A stretch of DNA of 64,000 bases from Ciborinia camelliae (GCA_025890175.1 JANPYM010000018.1:446071-510070); one strand, 5' to 3'; counted from the stretch's first letter, positions 44,602 to 57,622 are shown. Notes: generated by a model from the letters alone, not told the origin. Program-made: numbers and translations.

Positions 44602-46200
44602 AGCTTCCTCGGTGTGGAAGTTCTCCCATCATTATTTTATCTTGGCGATTTTTGCGGCATAGTTACACATTTTTGACGCACATAGACGATTGTCACGACG
44701 GTTTATGTGATTCGAATCATCTCATCTCCTTTACATTTTAGGACTGGGCATCGGCGCTTGGGATGGATTTTTTCATGTATCAGGAATACCTAATGGATGT
44801 AATGAGAGCTTTTAGGCTTTTGATCTCTTGGGATTTTCATTGGGTGGGTTGTTATAGGTCAAGGTTATTTGGTGGGTTATTTGGGTCATGATGTGCGATG
44901 TGCGATGTGCGGTGTGCGGTGTGCGGTGATGATTATTATGGAATTATATGATGGGACCCATGGTGTGGGGATGCGATGAAGGCGATGAAGGCGATGGATG
45001 CATGGAGTATATATACCCAATGTTTTTTTTTTTAATTTATTATCTATCATGAGACGAGGAATTTTTATATATATATTTATTGTAGTGCTTTTGTTCGTTT
45101 GAGGAGATGATGAGGTGTTGGATTGGATTTTGTTTCTTTCCTGTGATGAATGAATGAATGAATATCAAGGAAACGCACTTACTTGGGACCCGCGGGATGA
45201 AAATCCTGGGCATGGTATTTCATAGACTTGGTTATTATTTAGTACCCTGGGGCCGTATTTCATATCGCATGGTAGGTGGTCGATGGGTGGGGATGGGGAT
45301 GGGGATGGGATGGGGATGGGGATGGGATGGGGATGAGACTTATAGGAGAAGAAAATCTGGAGATAGAGAAGCAGAAGGAGTGGACGAATGGGCAGAGGGG
45401 AAAGTGGCGGATTCAATTTATTCAGGTTATAAGAGGTAGAGACTCGAGAGGGGGAGTGAGCTGGGCGGAAAGTAGGTATTCCGAAGAATGCGAGTGAAGA
45501 GTGCGAGTGACCTCTTCTCTCTCTCCCCCCATGATGACTAAATAATACAATTACATAATCTATCTGAAGGGGGTAGAAGTGACTAAGGAAGATGGTCTGT
45601 GCCCCGTAGGTGCCTGTCCCATCAAGGTTGAAATGATGATTAAAAGGTTTCCCAAATTGAAACTCGAAAACGTAGAACTTAAAATAACCTTACATTTTAA
45701 ATCCCCAGGTATTTTCCTATAATTATTTCCTTAAATATCGAGTGAAGAAAGTGGTAAGTTAGTTGAAGACTTTACCACCCAAGCAAGCCATGAACGGATA
45801 AATCCCAATCCCAATCTCAATCTCAAAGTAGAGATGGAAGACGAGATTCAAGAAGAGGGACAACGTTTTTTGGGAATTTCCACCTGGGTTGACCCCGGGG
45901 AACTCTATACCTTTTGCCCATTCATCATGCCCATTCATCATGCCAAATTTCCAATTTCAATCAATAGAGTTTCTATTTAATTACGATCGTTTTATTAACG
46001 CGTGAGTATGGACATGCGAAAAGTATATCTGGAGATGGGTGAGTGGAGTGGAGTGAGGTATAAATTGATATATATATGCCCAGTGGTCTGTATATATTAA
46101 TACCTCTCTCTATCTTGATCGAACTTCATTCACATTCATTTCAACACATACATACACACACACTCTTTCTCTCTCTCTCTCTCTTTAATAAATCGTCAAA
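44602..46200. other. Intergenic with GATG/GTGC repeats
   Basis: 1.6 kb without a supported gene. It includes a GATGTGC/GGTGTGC repeat (44890-44932), a GCGATGAAG repeat (44971-44999), AATG tetramers (45147-45162) and a GGGATGGGGATGG array (45286-45335). The last 150 bp belong to the secreted-protein promoter. Confidence 0.65.
46056..46200 (+). promoter_or_regulatory. Promoter and CT-rich leader of the Cys-rich gene
   Basis: A TATA-like GTATAAATT lies at about 46058-46066, some 135 bp before the ATG. It is followed by ACAC and a CTCTCTCT tract (about 46163-46184) directly upstream of the start. TATA plus a CT-rich leader is common for strongly expressed filamentous-fungal genes. The elements are seen; expression strength is inferred. 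Confidence 0.5.
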
Positions 46201-46549
46201 ATGGTTAAATTCATCTCCTTCGCCTTGTTCCTCTTCGCTGCTGTCGCTGTGCAAGCTTGCACTTACTGCCAATGTTTAAACGCGGATGGTAAACATTGTT
46301 GTATGGCCGTGGTAAGTCATTCTCGCAACTCCCATCCCTTTCCATCAAATAAAATCAAATCAAATCAAATCACAAGATGGCTAATTGCATCTCATTTCAC
46401 TCATGTCACAGGACAAACATATCGGCAACCTCAACTGCGAATCCGTGTGCCAAGTCGTCAAGCAAAAATCCGGTTCCAGCTGTACCGGTGGCGGAGCATA
46501 TCAATGTGCTACTTGGGCGGAATCTGGCCATCGCGATCAGTGTCAGTAG
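46201..46549 (+). CDS. Small secreted cysteine-rich protein, effector candidate
   Basis: Two exons, 46201-46311 and 46412-46549, with a 100-nt intron (GTAAGT...CACAG), give 82 aa. A clear signal peptide (MVKFISFALFLFAAVAVQA) is followed by a mature part of about 63 aa with ten cysteines. Spacing is C-x2-C-x-C-x7-CC-x10-C-x4-C-x10-C-x7-C-x11-C. The first block CTYCQCLNADGKHCC is distinctive. Ten cysteines suggest up to five disulfides and a compact apoplastic protein. No enzymatic motif, GPI signal or Kex2 site is evident. The exon-intron structure, signal peptide and even cysteine number argue for a real gene, although it is short. A role as host-interaction effector or antimicrobial peptide is inference only. 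Flanked on both sides by repeat-rich gene-free DNA. Confidence 0.85.
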
Positions 46550-47145
46550 ATAGATAAACTGCTAGGGGTACGGAGTCGGTGGGCGATTTGGAGGAGGATT
46601 TCGCGGTGCAATTTGGGAGGAATGGATGAGGGAGGTTGGATGGATGCATGGGAGGAGAAAATGGCGAAGGTGGAGGGTGCATCCCGGTTTCGAGGGATCG
46701 GGATGTAGACGGAATTCCCAACTCAAAAAAATTCTCTCGCCGTTGATAGACAGACCTCAATCCTTCCTTCCTTCCTCCTCTTCACATGGCGAGACTCTCA
46801 TCCATATAGTCTATAGCTTGCTTTCAGGCGATGAACTCATCTCTTCAACGCAGCTCTTTTTCCCTGCCTCAATCCTACCTCCTTTTGATATCCACGCTTG
46901 CAAAACTCACCCCCTCCACCACCATGGGAACTTACTAGATAGATAACCAAGATTCGACCGGCGTGATGGATTCTTCATTCGTATAGCCATGCATAGGTAC
47001 ATAAACAAGCTGTTGATATAAAGTAGTTCTACATTCACTAGCTCGATACACAATAATAATATCATCAATACAAGCAAGACTAGATAGAGAGACTGCACGC
47101 GCACCCAAGAATTAAGATCCCGAGAGATATTTTGTTAAGGCTATA

Positions 47146-47341
47146 TATACATATATACATATATACATATATACATATATACATATATACATATATACAT
47201 ATATACATATATACATATATACATATATACATATATACATATATACATATATACATATATACATATATACATATATACATATATACATATATACATATAT
47301 ACATATATACATATATACATATATACATATATACATATATA
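47146..47341. repeat. (ACATATAT)n array, about 24 copies
   Basis: Near-perfect 8-bp units over almost 200 bp. Open frames on both strands read Met/Tyr/Ile/Cys/Val repeats, a by-product of the period. The sequence can form hairpins because TATATA runs are self-complementary. Confidence 0.95.
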
Positions 47342-47625
47342 GATATTATATGTTACATTCACCGTGACGAGCATCGAATCACTACTTAGATGATATGATA
47401 TGACATGATATGATATGATATGATTGATCAAGATCCAGATCTAGATCCAGATCCCTCCCCCCTTAGCCCCAAACTTAGGGATAGAAAATGAATATGGGTA
47501 GATATAATCTATTATCAAGTACCTACATACCTACCTACCTATCTATCTATACATAATAGACTACCTACCTATACACAATAGACTACTTAATCCCGCATTC
47601 ATTCTCTTTTCTTCTCTTCTGTATT

Positions 47626-47858
47626 CTTCTATATTCTTCTATATTTTTTTATATTCTTCTATATTCTTTTATATTCTTTTGTATTCTTCTATATTCTTCT
47701 ATATTTTTTTATATTCTTCTATATTTTTTTATATTTTTTTATATTTTTTTATATTTTTTTATATTTTTTTATTTTTTTTTATATTTTTTTATATTTTTTT
47801 ATATTCTTTTATATTCTTTTATATTTTTTTATATTCTTCTATATTCTTCTATATTCTT
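47626..47858. repeat. 10-bp TATATTCTTC/TATATTTTTT array
   Basis: About 23 copies of a 10-bp unit with C/T variation at positions 7 and 10. The variation forms blocks, with C-containing units at both ends and all-T units in the middle. The plus strand contains no A outside the TATAT part. Confidence 0.9.
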
Positions 47859-48364
47859 ATTCCGTTTTTCGTCTCCCTTTTTCTTTGGAATTATAAACCC
47901 ACCAAGAGCCCTCCATGCATGTATACTAGCCGGCGAACCCGATAATTCCATTCAATCCAATCCAATTCTAATATCACATCACATAACACGAACCCAACAT
48001 CCAACATCCAACATCCAACATCCATCATCCATCATCCATCATACATCATCCATCATACATCATACATATCTCATATCCCAATCCCAAAGCCAAGCCGACC
48101 TGGAAACGCGGGGCGAAAAGAACTTATAAGTCGTCGAGTCCTCGAGTCGGCATATAACATTTCGACGGGGGTTCGATCTAGGTATCTAGATAGGTATCTA
48201 GGATCCTAAAAATATAAAATAAAATAAAATATAAAATATAAAATATAAAATATGGCGATGATAGAGAGAAGATTAAAACCTGAAAGGAATCAATCATCTT
48301 CTGTAGCAAGTGCATTGTACTGCACTGCTGCACTGTACTGCACTGCACTTATAAGCTAGCTATC

Positions 48365-48401
48365 ATGCATACATACATACATACATACATACATACATAC
48401 A

Positions 48402-48432
<31 letters not shown>
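48365..48432. repeat. (ACAT)n microsatellite
   Basis: About 16 uninterrupted tetranucleotide copies of CATA/ACAT. It is likely to be length-variable between strains. Confidence 0.95.
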
Positions 48433-48433
<1 letters not shown>

Positions 48434-48679
48434 GTACCTAATGATTGAGATGCTTTACATACTCCGAGGTTGTGATCCAAAAATGATGTATGTGGGGGAT
48501 AATATCTCGAAAGAGACACATGCGAATGTGATCTTCCAAAACGGAACATGAGATTGATTGATGAGTTAGTGAAGTGAATTAAGTGAATCCAAACTCTGCA
48601 CATCTACTTACTACTACTACAACAACTATAACTCTCATACAAACAAAACCTGCAAACAAAACCTACAAACTATCTACAT

Positions 48680-51600
48680 CTACGTCCGAGGACTTCTCAA
48701 GAAACCCACCACGCCACCACACCAACCCACCAATTCACCCAACCTCGCTCCTTCCGTCTCCTGCTGGGCTCTCCATTCCACGACTGCGCTTCTCAAGTCC
48801 GCACTGCTCGCCACTTCTTCATTGTGGAGTTTTAAAAAGACCGCCATCCACGCCTGGACCAATTCATAGTCCCTCTTTTGTGAGAGACGAGCGGTAAGGG
48901 CGTGGATGAAGTGGATCAATTCGTTGGATGTGGGCGAGAGAGAGCGGATTTCAAGGTCGGCGGCTGATGGGGAGAGGGTCTTGAGATGATCTATAAATGA
49001 TGTGTCTGTGATGTATGTGTTAGTAAAATAATAGTCAAACAAAAAGGAAAAAAAGAGAAATGTGCGACTTACAATCACCTGATTCGCCGCCAGAGCGGAG
49101 AGTCACTGTAAATGAACGTTCAGATGCAATGCGGTCGAGTTTCATGATTCGTGATCTTTCGGCGGCGCTGTCTGTCGACTTTTCTTCTTGTGTTGTTGAA
49201 CCTGCCGCGGAGTCGATGGAAGGAAGGAAGAAAGGGGCCTTTTCTGGAAATTTTGGTGCTTCTGTAGGCTTGTTACGGGCTTTTATGAGATCGAGGTGAA
49301 TGAGAGTTTGCCATCTACTTTTTGGTACCACACTTAGAGTCATCATATCCTTGCTTAGTTGATCTAGGGATAAAGCAGGAGCAGCATCCCCAGCAGTCTC
49401 GTCATCATCTTGGAATGCACCATCAATGACATTATGGCCACCTTCACCAGACACAGTTGGTGCTGTGATCGAAGCGATTTCCTTCTCGGAGATATGTCGG
49501 GTGGGAACGTGGGTGAAAAGAGTTTTGTTGTTCCAAAGATTAACTCCAACCTGTCCAGCACACGTTGTGGCGAGGAACTCGCCTGTTCCAGAGAACGCCA
49601 GTGCAGTACATTGGGTTTCCATTCGCATTGCATCAATTAGATGACCAGTTGGAAGATCCCACACTCGAACCACACAGTCTGTCGAGGCTGCAATAACCCA
49701 TCGTCCGTCATTAGAAAAGCACATATCATTAATTCCTCCTTGGCAACCCCATAATTCTCTAATGGTCTTTTTGGTCTCAATATCAACGACTCGAATGGAT
49801 AGGTCGTCGCACGAGACTGCAATAAGGTCATTCGGTGCATGATATCTCATTCCCGTAATAGATGTCATTGGAAACCAGTCAATCTCATCAACAAGATTAC
49901 CAGTTCCAAATTCCCAGAATTTAATCTTGCCATCAAGGGAGCAACTAATGATATTTCGGTTGAGAGAGTCAACCACTACTCCCGTTACAGCCTTTCTGTG
50001 TTTACCAAGTCCAGTCTGGAAGTTCTTTTCCGTCTTGGAAGATATTTCTTGACCAGTCTCGGCAGCCTGTAGTTGCTGAATCTTGAGCTTTCTCGCCTGT
50101 GCCGGTGTAAGTTTCGAGGGGTACCGTTGTCGATGAAGCCCAGACTGAAGGTTGAACATATCAAGCCCTCCGGTTTCAGACCCAACGACCGCAAATGTAC
50201 CACAGGGACTGATAGCAACGCTTCGGACATTTCCACCATCACCAGTTTCAAAGACCCATCGTCCGGCTTTCTTCCTTCCCCAAAACCACGTTCGGGCAAA
50301 CCTGTCATCTTTGTGACCAGTAACAACGCTCTCCCACCCTGTAGTTCCACTTGCTGTCGCATCTGTACCCTTCTTTTGCATGTTACCCTTTTGCCAAATT
50401 GCTCCCGTCCCAGGGTGTGCACCCATTCCACCATCGCGGTTCAATGACGATGCTAGACATACTATCTCTGGGGCCTTTAGATCCTCAAGGGTGGTGCTAG
50501 GCTCATTTGCTAATGTAGATTGAGCCAGAATACCCATTTTTTTCGCTTTCTTTCGTATGTTTCCTTGACTTAATTCTGTACTTTGTCCATCCTTTCTAAG
50601 ACTCCATCCCCATAGACTTCGATCCTTACCAGCACTCAACAACCATTTCCCACCTGCATCAGCTCCATCTGCATCGGTAGGTAGAAATTGAAGGTGTGTT
50701 ACTGGGGCAGCGTGGCCACTGCGCGAGTGTAAAATGCGTGGTATCGGAGAGTAAGGCGCTTCGTCAAAGATCCAAGATTTCAAAGAATTATCCAATCCAC
50801 TTGTAACTATGACAGGCTGTCCAGAGAGAAATTCCACCTTGCTTAATCCTCCGCTAACCGTCGCACCCGAATCGGATGGCGGATTATGGGCACCTCGAAG
50901 TACTCCCATAACTCTACCACCACCATTGAGGTCCCAGAATGTCACGTCGCCATTGTCTGGCCCTGCCGTTGCCATTACACCGGGCATTTTGCCATCCTCC
51001 CCAGCTCCAAGATCGTCTGTCCGGAAAGAAATAGATGTGATAGTGGACTCGGATGCACCGCCATTTAGATGAATGATCGTCTTATCTATTCGCACATTAT
51101 GAATTATTAGGGGTCCTTCGGAATACGCGATCGCCAGAAGAGACAATGCCGGTGTAGGTTGTAGAGAGGTTACAGCTCCACAACTTGGACCTGGTGGTAA
51201 AATGGTGTAGATCAGCTTTCCAGAACTGACATTCCAGATCTCGACTCCACCATCTTTTCTCCCCGCAAATATCTTGTTCAAATATGTTGGCATGTTGCAT
51301 ATTCCGCCCGTAAGCTCGTTTCCACCCTTCTGCGCCGCCGTAGTATACAAGGTTGTGTAATGTTCATATGTCGAGGTTTTCCAGACTTCTATTCTGGTTG
51401 AACAGCATCCTACTATCCAAGTGCCAAAGACCAAAATTTGTTGTATCGGTTCCTTGAGGTCTGCTGGGAGTGGTATCTCCTCAATCCTCTTTCCTCTCTT
51501 GAACACACAAAGACCCTGTTGACCATCTCCTTGCTGGCCTCCCCATGCTGCGAAGACTTTGTCTTTCCATGCTACTGTAGCTGTTATATCTGCTGGTGTC

Positions 51601-51921
51601 TGTGGTCTCGTGAGGAAGACAAGATTAAGTCCTCTTTTGAGGTCGTACGTCTGTAGACATCTTCCAACGGATGTTGTGATTTGGAATGTGGTTTTACCAA
51701 GTGGTATCGAGGTAAAGGGAACAGAAGTCGAAGATACTAGACCAATTGTCTTATAAAAGTCAGTCATATAATCTAGAATTTGGGGGATTCAGAGGACAAA
51801 CCCGAAATGGAGTAAAGATTCTTGATTCTCTTAAAGTCTTCTTCGGCGCATCAACAACATTCAACTTTTGCCTTTTCACAATTGGACCATCCTGCACATT
51901 GGGAACAACAGATGAAGGCAT
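48680..51921 (-). CDS. utp21: Utp21/WDR36, U3 snoRNP (SSU processome) protein
   Basis: Three exons on minus, 51921-51802, 51749-49073 and 48990-48680, give 1035 aa. Joins read RIFTPFRTIGLVSSTSVPF and GGESGDYHLKTLSPSAADLE. Tandem WD40 repeats fill residues about 40-720, visible as repeated GH/D...W(D/N)L patterns such as DGKIKFWEF and DCVVRVWDLPTGHLI. The C-terminal Utp21 domain includes LSVVPKSRWQTLIHLDLIKARNKP and a helical end. Utp21 is part of the UTP-B complex that scaffolds pre-18S rRNA processing in the nucleolus. The extreme C-terminus (WCGGVVGFLRSPRT) lies in the short third exon. It is divergent from the Vip1-type kinase gene with about 0.8 kb between starts. Confidence 0.94.
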
Positions 51922-52734
51922 CTTTACCCCCAGGAGACTCTTCTAAGTATGAAATGCGCTTGATATTTGCGCCGTGTTGGTAATTGTGTATAGAAATAAA
52001 TATTTCTTCGAGTGACTTTTTTTCTTTTCCCGTAATCAGTTAATCCCTGTAGTTCAATGGCTGTTTTTCCGCGCCCGCGTGGGGAAGGCCCCAGCCATCA
52101 CTGAAAAAACAGCCCTGTCCCTAGAGGTAAGACAGGAAGACAGTGATGATTACAGATATCCAAGCAAATGGTCCAAGGATTATAGGTACAGACAGACAGA
52201 CAGGCAGACAGACAGCTTGCTTATCTTACCTTAGGTACCTTACCTTACTTTTCTGTCCGGAGTAATGTAACTCACTCACTCATAACACACATCGCTCACT
52301 CACTTACAACATACATCTCTCCTCAATTCCTCAAATCTTCAAGAATGTTAGCTGCTGTTGTCCAGGGGGTAGCTTCTTTTCCGATAATGCTCTATCTATC
52401 GGGTTATTCGTCATCCTTTCCTTTTGTTTAATGCTTTTCTACCGCATGTATCGTCATCTGCCTCTGTCAGTCACGATAAGACTGTGTGTGAAACCTTGAA
52501 AATGAAAGATATCTAGACTCTTTTCCCTTACCACTCACTCACTTCTGTGCCGGCATTCAGCATCGGACGAGATCCACACGCAGTATTGTAGGCGATTTGT
52601 TTCCTTCATTGTTATACTCGAGACAATTCATTCCGGTCTTGCGTTTTGTTATATATTAGTAGTTTGCACGTTACTTGACCTTCCTCAGATATTGATTTGA
52701 TAACGACAACCTTGAAGTGTTCCCACAATCCATC
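51922..52734. promoter_or_regulatory. Divergent Utp21/Vip1 promoter region
   Basis: 813 bp between the two start codons. It holds a GC-rich potential hairpin (52059-52113), a CAGA tetramer run (52189-52214), a TACCTTAGG/TACCTTACC tract (52226-52246) and pyrimidine-rich stretches. No canonical TATA box was singled out. Confidence 0.5.
52059..52113. other. Inverted repeat with nested GC hairpin
   Basis: GGCTGTTTTT at 52059-52068 pairs with AAAAACAGCC ending at 52113. Inside lies a second hairpin, TGGGG-AAGG-CCCCA. Two nested perfect stems in an otherwise AT-rich promoter stand out. The region might be transcribed as a structured leader or RNA, but nothing in the sequence proves it. Confidence 0.5.
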
Positions 52735-55700
52735 ATGGCACAAGAAGGTGAGGGCGCCGTTATGGAAACTAATGATCCTAGTAAGGTTAGACTTTCTCCA
52801 TCCAACAAATCTTCAGGCAAAGACGAACAAGTAGAGGAAAATGTACCTCCGACAAAGGACTCGAGCCCAAAAATAAAAGCAAGAACAAACTCGCATAGCT
52901 TATCATCTGCCGCCGGCATTCTTCCGTCATTGAACAGGAAAGGAAAGCATGCAGAGCCATTGATACACACAGAACTCAATTCTGAACGAGCAAGTATTTC
53001 TATGCCACCACCCCCCTCAAGACCTTTGTCAAAGTCTCGAACATCCTCGACATATAGCCAGCGATCGTCAGCCGCATTGGAAGTTTTGAAAGAAGATATA
53101 AATTTAGGAGAGACGAATCATCAAGATTTTGCTGTTGAGGAAGCCGAAAGTCTTAAGACAAATTCAACAATGGCGGACGATAAAAAACATGTGCCTCTGC
53201 CACTCCCTGAACCTGCTCTTCGACCTCGAGCATCGGTTGCGGAGATGGATGGGAAACGAATGTCTGTCTCGTCAATGTACTCCTTAACATCGGCCAGGGC
53301 AGGAGGCGTAATAAGCTCGGCGGCATCTGCGACTGGTTCTGAGAATGGAGGAAGTACAAGAGCAACTACAGCTTCAGTTTCCTCGGGTAAGGGGCCCGGA
53401 GTGTCTCAAGCAGAAACATCCAATATCTCTATCACAACATCTTCCGGTGGGCCAGGTGCACCAAATGGGCATCAGCTCACAGCAAGGGAACCGCCAGCTC
53501 AAGCCGCAGAATTAGCAAAGCGAAACTCTGTTGCAAGAGGAGAGGCTCAACCACGACCTCAGCCTCCACAACGATCCAGGAGTCGAGCAAGGAGACGTTT
53601 CAGTGGTAGCACCGGCGCCAGCAGCCATAGCCCTAGCAGTGAGAGAGGTCTACATTTGAAAAGGGAGGATGAGAATAAACCAGCACCTTGGGGCGTGATA
53701 GGAGTATGTGCTCTAGATGTAAAGGCACGGAGCAAACCAAGTCGAAACATTTTAAATCGCTTGATTTCGAAAGGGGAATTTGAGGTTATTGTCTTTGGGG
53801 ACAAAGTCATCCTAGACGAGGAGGTAGAGAATTGGCCGATCTGTGATTTCTTAATATCCTTTTACTCGGACGGATTTCCACTTGACAAAGCCATTGCGTA
53901 TGTGCAGGCACGAAAGCCATTCTGCGTCAATGACGTTCCAATGCAGAAAATCTTATGGGATCGCCGGATCTGTTTACGAATTCTCGACAAGATAAATGTA
54001 CCCACACCGACGCGCTTAGAAGTAAATCGGGATGGAGGTCCAGCCGTCTTCACACCGGAGATGGCAAAGCATCTGAAGGACGCTACTGGTCTTACCTTAG
54101 AAGGACCCGAGGATGGAACTGGTGGCCAAATGGTGGCTCCCAAGAAGGTCGAGCTTATCGACAATGGGGACACTTTGAGTGTCGACGGTGTCCTATTGGC
54201 CAAGCCATTTGTAGAGAAGCCAGTCAGTGGCGAAGATCACAATGTCTGCATATACTACCCACAAAGTCAAGGCGGAGGAGGTCGAAAGCTATTCCGGAAG
54301 ATTGGCAACAAGAGTTCCGAACATGTGGAGGATCTCACGATTCCTCGAGCTATCTCGGAACCAGGAAGCAGCTATCTTTATGAGAAGTTTATGCGTGTCG
54401 ATAATGCTGAAGATGTGAAAGCATACACTGTTGGGCCGACTTTTTGCCATGCCGAAACTCGCAAATCGCCCGTTGTTGATGGCCTCGTTAGACGTAACAC
54501 TCATGGCAAGGAAATTCGTTACATCACAGCTCTTACAAAAGAGGAGTCCGCTATGGCCTCTCGAATTGCCAACAGCTTTGGTCAGCGAGTATGTGGTTTC
54601 GATCTTTTACGTGCTCAAGGGAAAAGCTACGTCATTGATGTCAATGGATGGAGTTTTGTAAAAGACAATGAGGAGTATTATGAGCAATGTGCTCGTATAT
54701 TGAAAGATATGTTCGTTCGCGAGAAGCAGAAAAAGACTGGACAATCTCAGCCTAGTAGTGGTGTAACTTCTCCCGTCGAGGGAGCCATGAGCCCTAGGAA
54801 AGAGTCCGGATTTAAAGACAATCATCGGTCAGCTATACAAAACATCCTTTCTAAATCACCAAGTATGTCAAACATGCTTCATGGACATCACCCTAATCAC
54901 GAATCAAATAGACTTTCCGGTTCAATCTCTCCTCAATTTGGTACTTCAGTTGTCCCAACGCCAAAGACTTCACCCCCTCTGGTCGCGGATCAAGATGCCT
55001 CTACCATACCTTCCGCAGATTTGTTACCGCCACCCGAGGTATCTATTCCGAGTGAAGCGCCATCCGTTGTGTCTACAGTCCCCCACACACCTACGCCTAC
55101 CTGCGGACAAGATCAACACTCGCTTCCACCACCAGCACCCAAGCATACTTGGAAGTTGAAAGGTATAGTATCTGTGATTCGTCATGCTGATCGTACACCC
55201 AAGCAGAAATACAAATATACATTTCATACCAAACCTTTTATCGATCTCCTAAAGGGTCATCAAGAGGAAGTGCTTTTGATAGGCGAAGCTGCGTTGGACA
55301 GTGTTATGCTTGCTGTTGATGCTGCAGTACATGAGGGTGTTGAAGACCAAGAAAAGCTTAAATCACTGAGAAATGTTTTAGTAAAGAAAGGAGGATGGGC
55401 AGGCACGAAGGTGCAAATCAAGCCCATGTTCCGGAAAAGAAAGCCGGAAGAATGCTTAAATTCTGAAATGCCGCCTCCTGCTCCGGAAGACCTCGCTGGA
55501 GTCAATGCAAGTGTTGAACACCCATCGACAAAATCACCAGGTAAACCAAAGAATGTCGCAAATCTTGAGAGAAAACCACTCACTCGGAATGACTCCTTAT
55601 CTGGCGTTACTTTGTCCCGTATAACCGCAGCAGAAGAGAGTCTTGTGCTAGATAAACTCCAACTCATAGTTAAATGGGGTGGTGAACCCACTCACTCAGC

Positions 55701-57622
55701 TAGATATCAAGCGCAAGAACTGGGTGAAAACATGCGAAACGACCTTCAATTGTTGAACAAAGATATTCTTGATGAAGTTCATGTATTCAGCAGCTCCGAA
55801 CGACGTGTTACAACCAGTGCTCAAATTTGGGCATCTGGTTTTACAGATCAAAAAGATTTGGCATCCGATTTCATCACCATTCGCAAGGATTTGCTTGATG
55901 ACTCCAATGCCGCCAAAGATGAAATGGATAAAGTTAAGAAGAAGCTCAAGACACTTTTGCGTCAAGGAAATGAAGCACCTCCCGAATTTGCCTGGCCAGC
56001 TGACATGCCAGAACCATCGATCGTACAGAAATATGTTGTTCATTTGATGAAATTTCATAGAAGGGTTATGCGTAACAATTACAACAAGCTTTATGGAGGC
56101 GCTGCTACGTCACTTAATGCAATTGTAAACCCTGGAGATAAGGACAGTAAAGGAGCAAGCTCAGCTATGGGATCGGCAATGTCACAAGCGAATGCTACGA
56201 GTAGTATTCAGGCTCGTTGGTGCTGTGGTGAAGATGCTGAGCTCTTTAGGGAACGATGGGAGAAGCTTTTCAACGAGTTTTCCGATGCCGAGAAAGTCGA
56301 TCCAAGCAAAATTTCCGAGCTATACGATACCATGAAGTTTGACGCCCTCCATAATCGTCAATTTCTTGAATGGGTCTTCACCCCAAGCAAAAGTATTCTC
56401 GAGGAAGAGGAAGTAGAGCTTGCTTGGGAGAAAGACAGATCTAAAAACTCGGAAAATGCCAAGGATGAGACTGTACCAACAGAAAAGGCTGAAACTAACA
56501 AGACACTTCATCGACGCATTTTCAGAAGAAAGTCGGTATTGAATGGAAAGCAAAGTGAGGAAGAATCGGTAAGTTTTTGAGTGAAAGGAGAATCGAACTT
56601 AGCTGACTGACTGAAAACTTCAGTATTTCCGACTTTTTACTGGTAGCAGCCAGACGAAAGCCAAAACTGACGTTCGCTTGGAGAAATTGCGAGAATTATA
56701 TAAGCTATCCAAGGTCTTATTTGACTTCATCTGCCCACAAGAATACGGTATTGCAGATAGCGAGAAACTTGAAATTGGTCTTTTGACATCACTTCCTCTG
56801 TTGAAGGTGAGAGTGCATATAATTGCCAAAAGTCATTGTCTAACAATAATAGGAAATCGTCCAAGACCTTGAAGAAATGCAAGCCTCAGATGACGCCAAA
56901 GCATTTGTATACTTTACCAAAGAATCTCATATTTACACACTTCTTAACTGCATCCTTGAAGGAGGCATTGAGACCAAGATCAAACGAAGTGCCATCCCCG
57001 AACTCGACTACCTCTCACAAATATGTTTTGAGCTCTATGAATCCGAAAACAAGACTCCCCTCGATGCGCAAGATGTGGCTAAATATGCGTATAGCATTCG
57101 TATTACTATTAGTCCGGGTGCTCACACGTTTGATCCATTGGATGTACAGCTCGATAGTAAACACTGTATCGGTTGTGCCCCGAGGAGAAGCTTGACTGCT
57201 CATGCGGATTGGAAATATGTTATTGATACGCTGAGGGCTAAGTTTCATCAGTATGTTCTATTTTATTCCACTCTACCTTGCTTAGCTTAAGGAGTCTCGA
57301 GATGGGTAAATGCTAATCGATAATAAATAGGGTCAAGCTCCCCAAGAGTTTCCTCGCGGTAAATCTTTCGGAATCACATACGTTTCATAAGAAAGAAGAG
57401 TTGGAACACGCAGAAGGTGATGCTACGATGGCGGAGGTGTTGAATAGTGAAAGTTTGATTGGTGATGGAAATGGGCAGGAAAAAATTGATGTAGAAGATG
57501 TTGCGAGTGCAGTCAATCAAGAGATTGCCGATCCGTCTCCGGCTCTGGCAGGGGATGGTTTAGATGTTGGCAATAATGCCGATCCTGATTCTGTAGAGAA
57601 AAGCCACGGCGGACCCGTCTGA
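52735..57622 (+). CDS. vip1: Vip1/Asp1-type inositol pyrophosphate kinase (PPIP5K)
   Basis: Four exons, 52735-56568, 56624-56806, 56853-57250 and 57331-57622, give 1568 aa. ATG 52735 was chosen because the frame upstream has only a GTG. Joins read [26 protein letters not shown] and [15 protein letters not shown]. Residues 1 to about 310 are Ser-rich and disordered. The ATP-grasp kinase domain begins at [16 protein letters not shown] (about 319) and includes [14 protein letters not shown] and [14 protein letters not shown]. The histidine-acid-phosphatase-like domain begins [17 protein letters not shown] (about 810) and continues into exon 3 ([11 protein letters not shown]). The enzyme makes and breaks 1-pyrophosphates of InsP6/InsP7, signalling phosphate status and morphogenesis. 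The phosphatase domain is interrupted by Ser/Pro-rich inserts, usual in fungi. The C-terminal about 90 aa are acidic. Confidence 0.94.

Larger units (their letters stand above)
46550..48679. other. 2.1-kb repeat-rich spacer
   Basis: Gene-free region downstream of the Cys-rich gene and of the Utp21 stop. It is dominated by four tandem arrays listed separately, plus AACATCC/CATCCAT repeats (47996-48063) and AAATATAAAAT repeats (48211-48252). Confidence 0.7.

Noticed and set aside
47112..47431. Open frames of Met/Tyr/Ile/Cys repeats on both strands
   Set aside because: They are translations of the 8-bp array, with no other sequence content.
52059..52160. Possible C/D snoRNA in the Utp21/Vip1 promoter
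   Set aside because: A CTGA occurs before the GTGATGA, the reverse of the required order, and no terminal stem brackets the two boxes.
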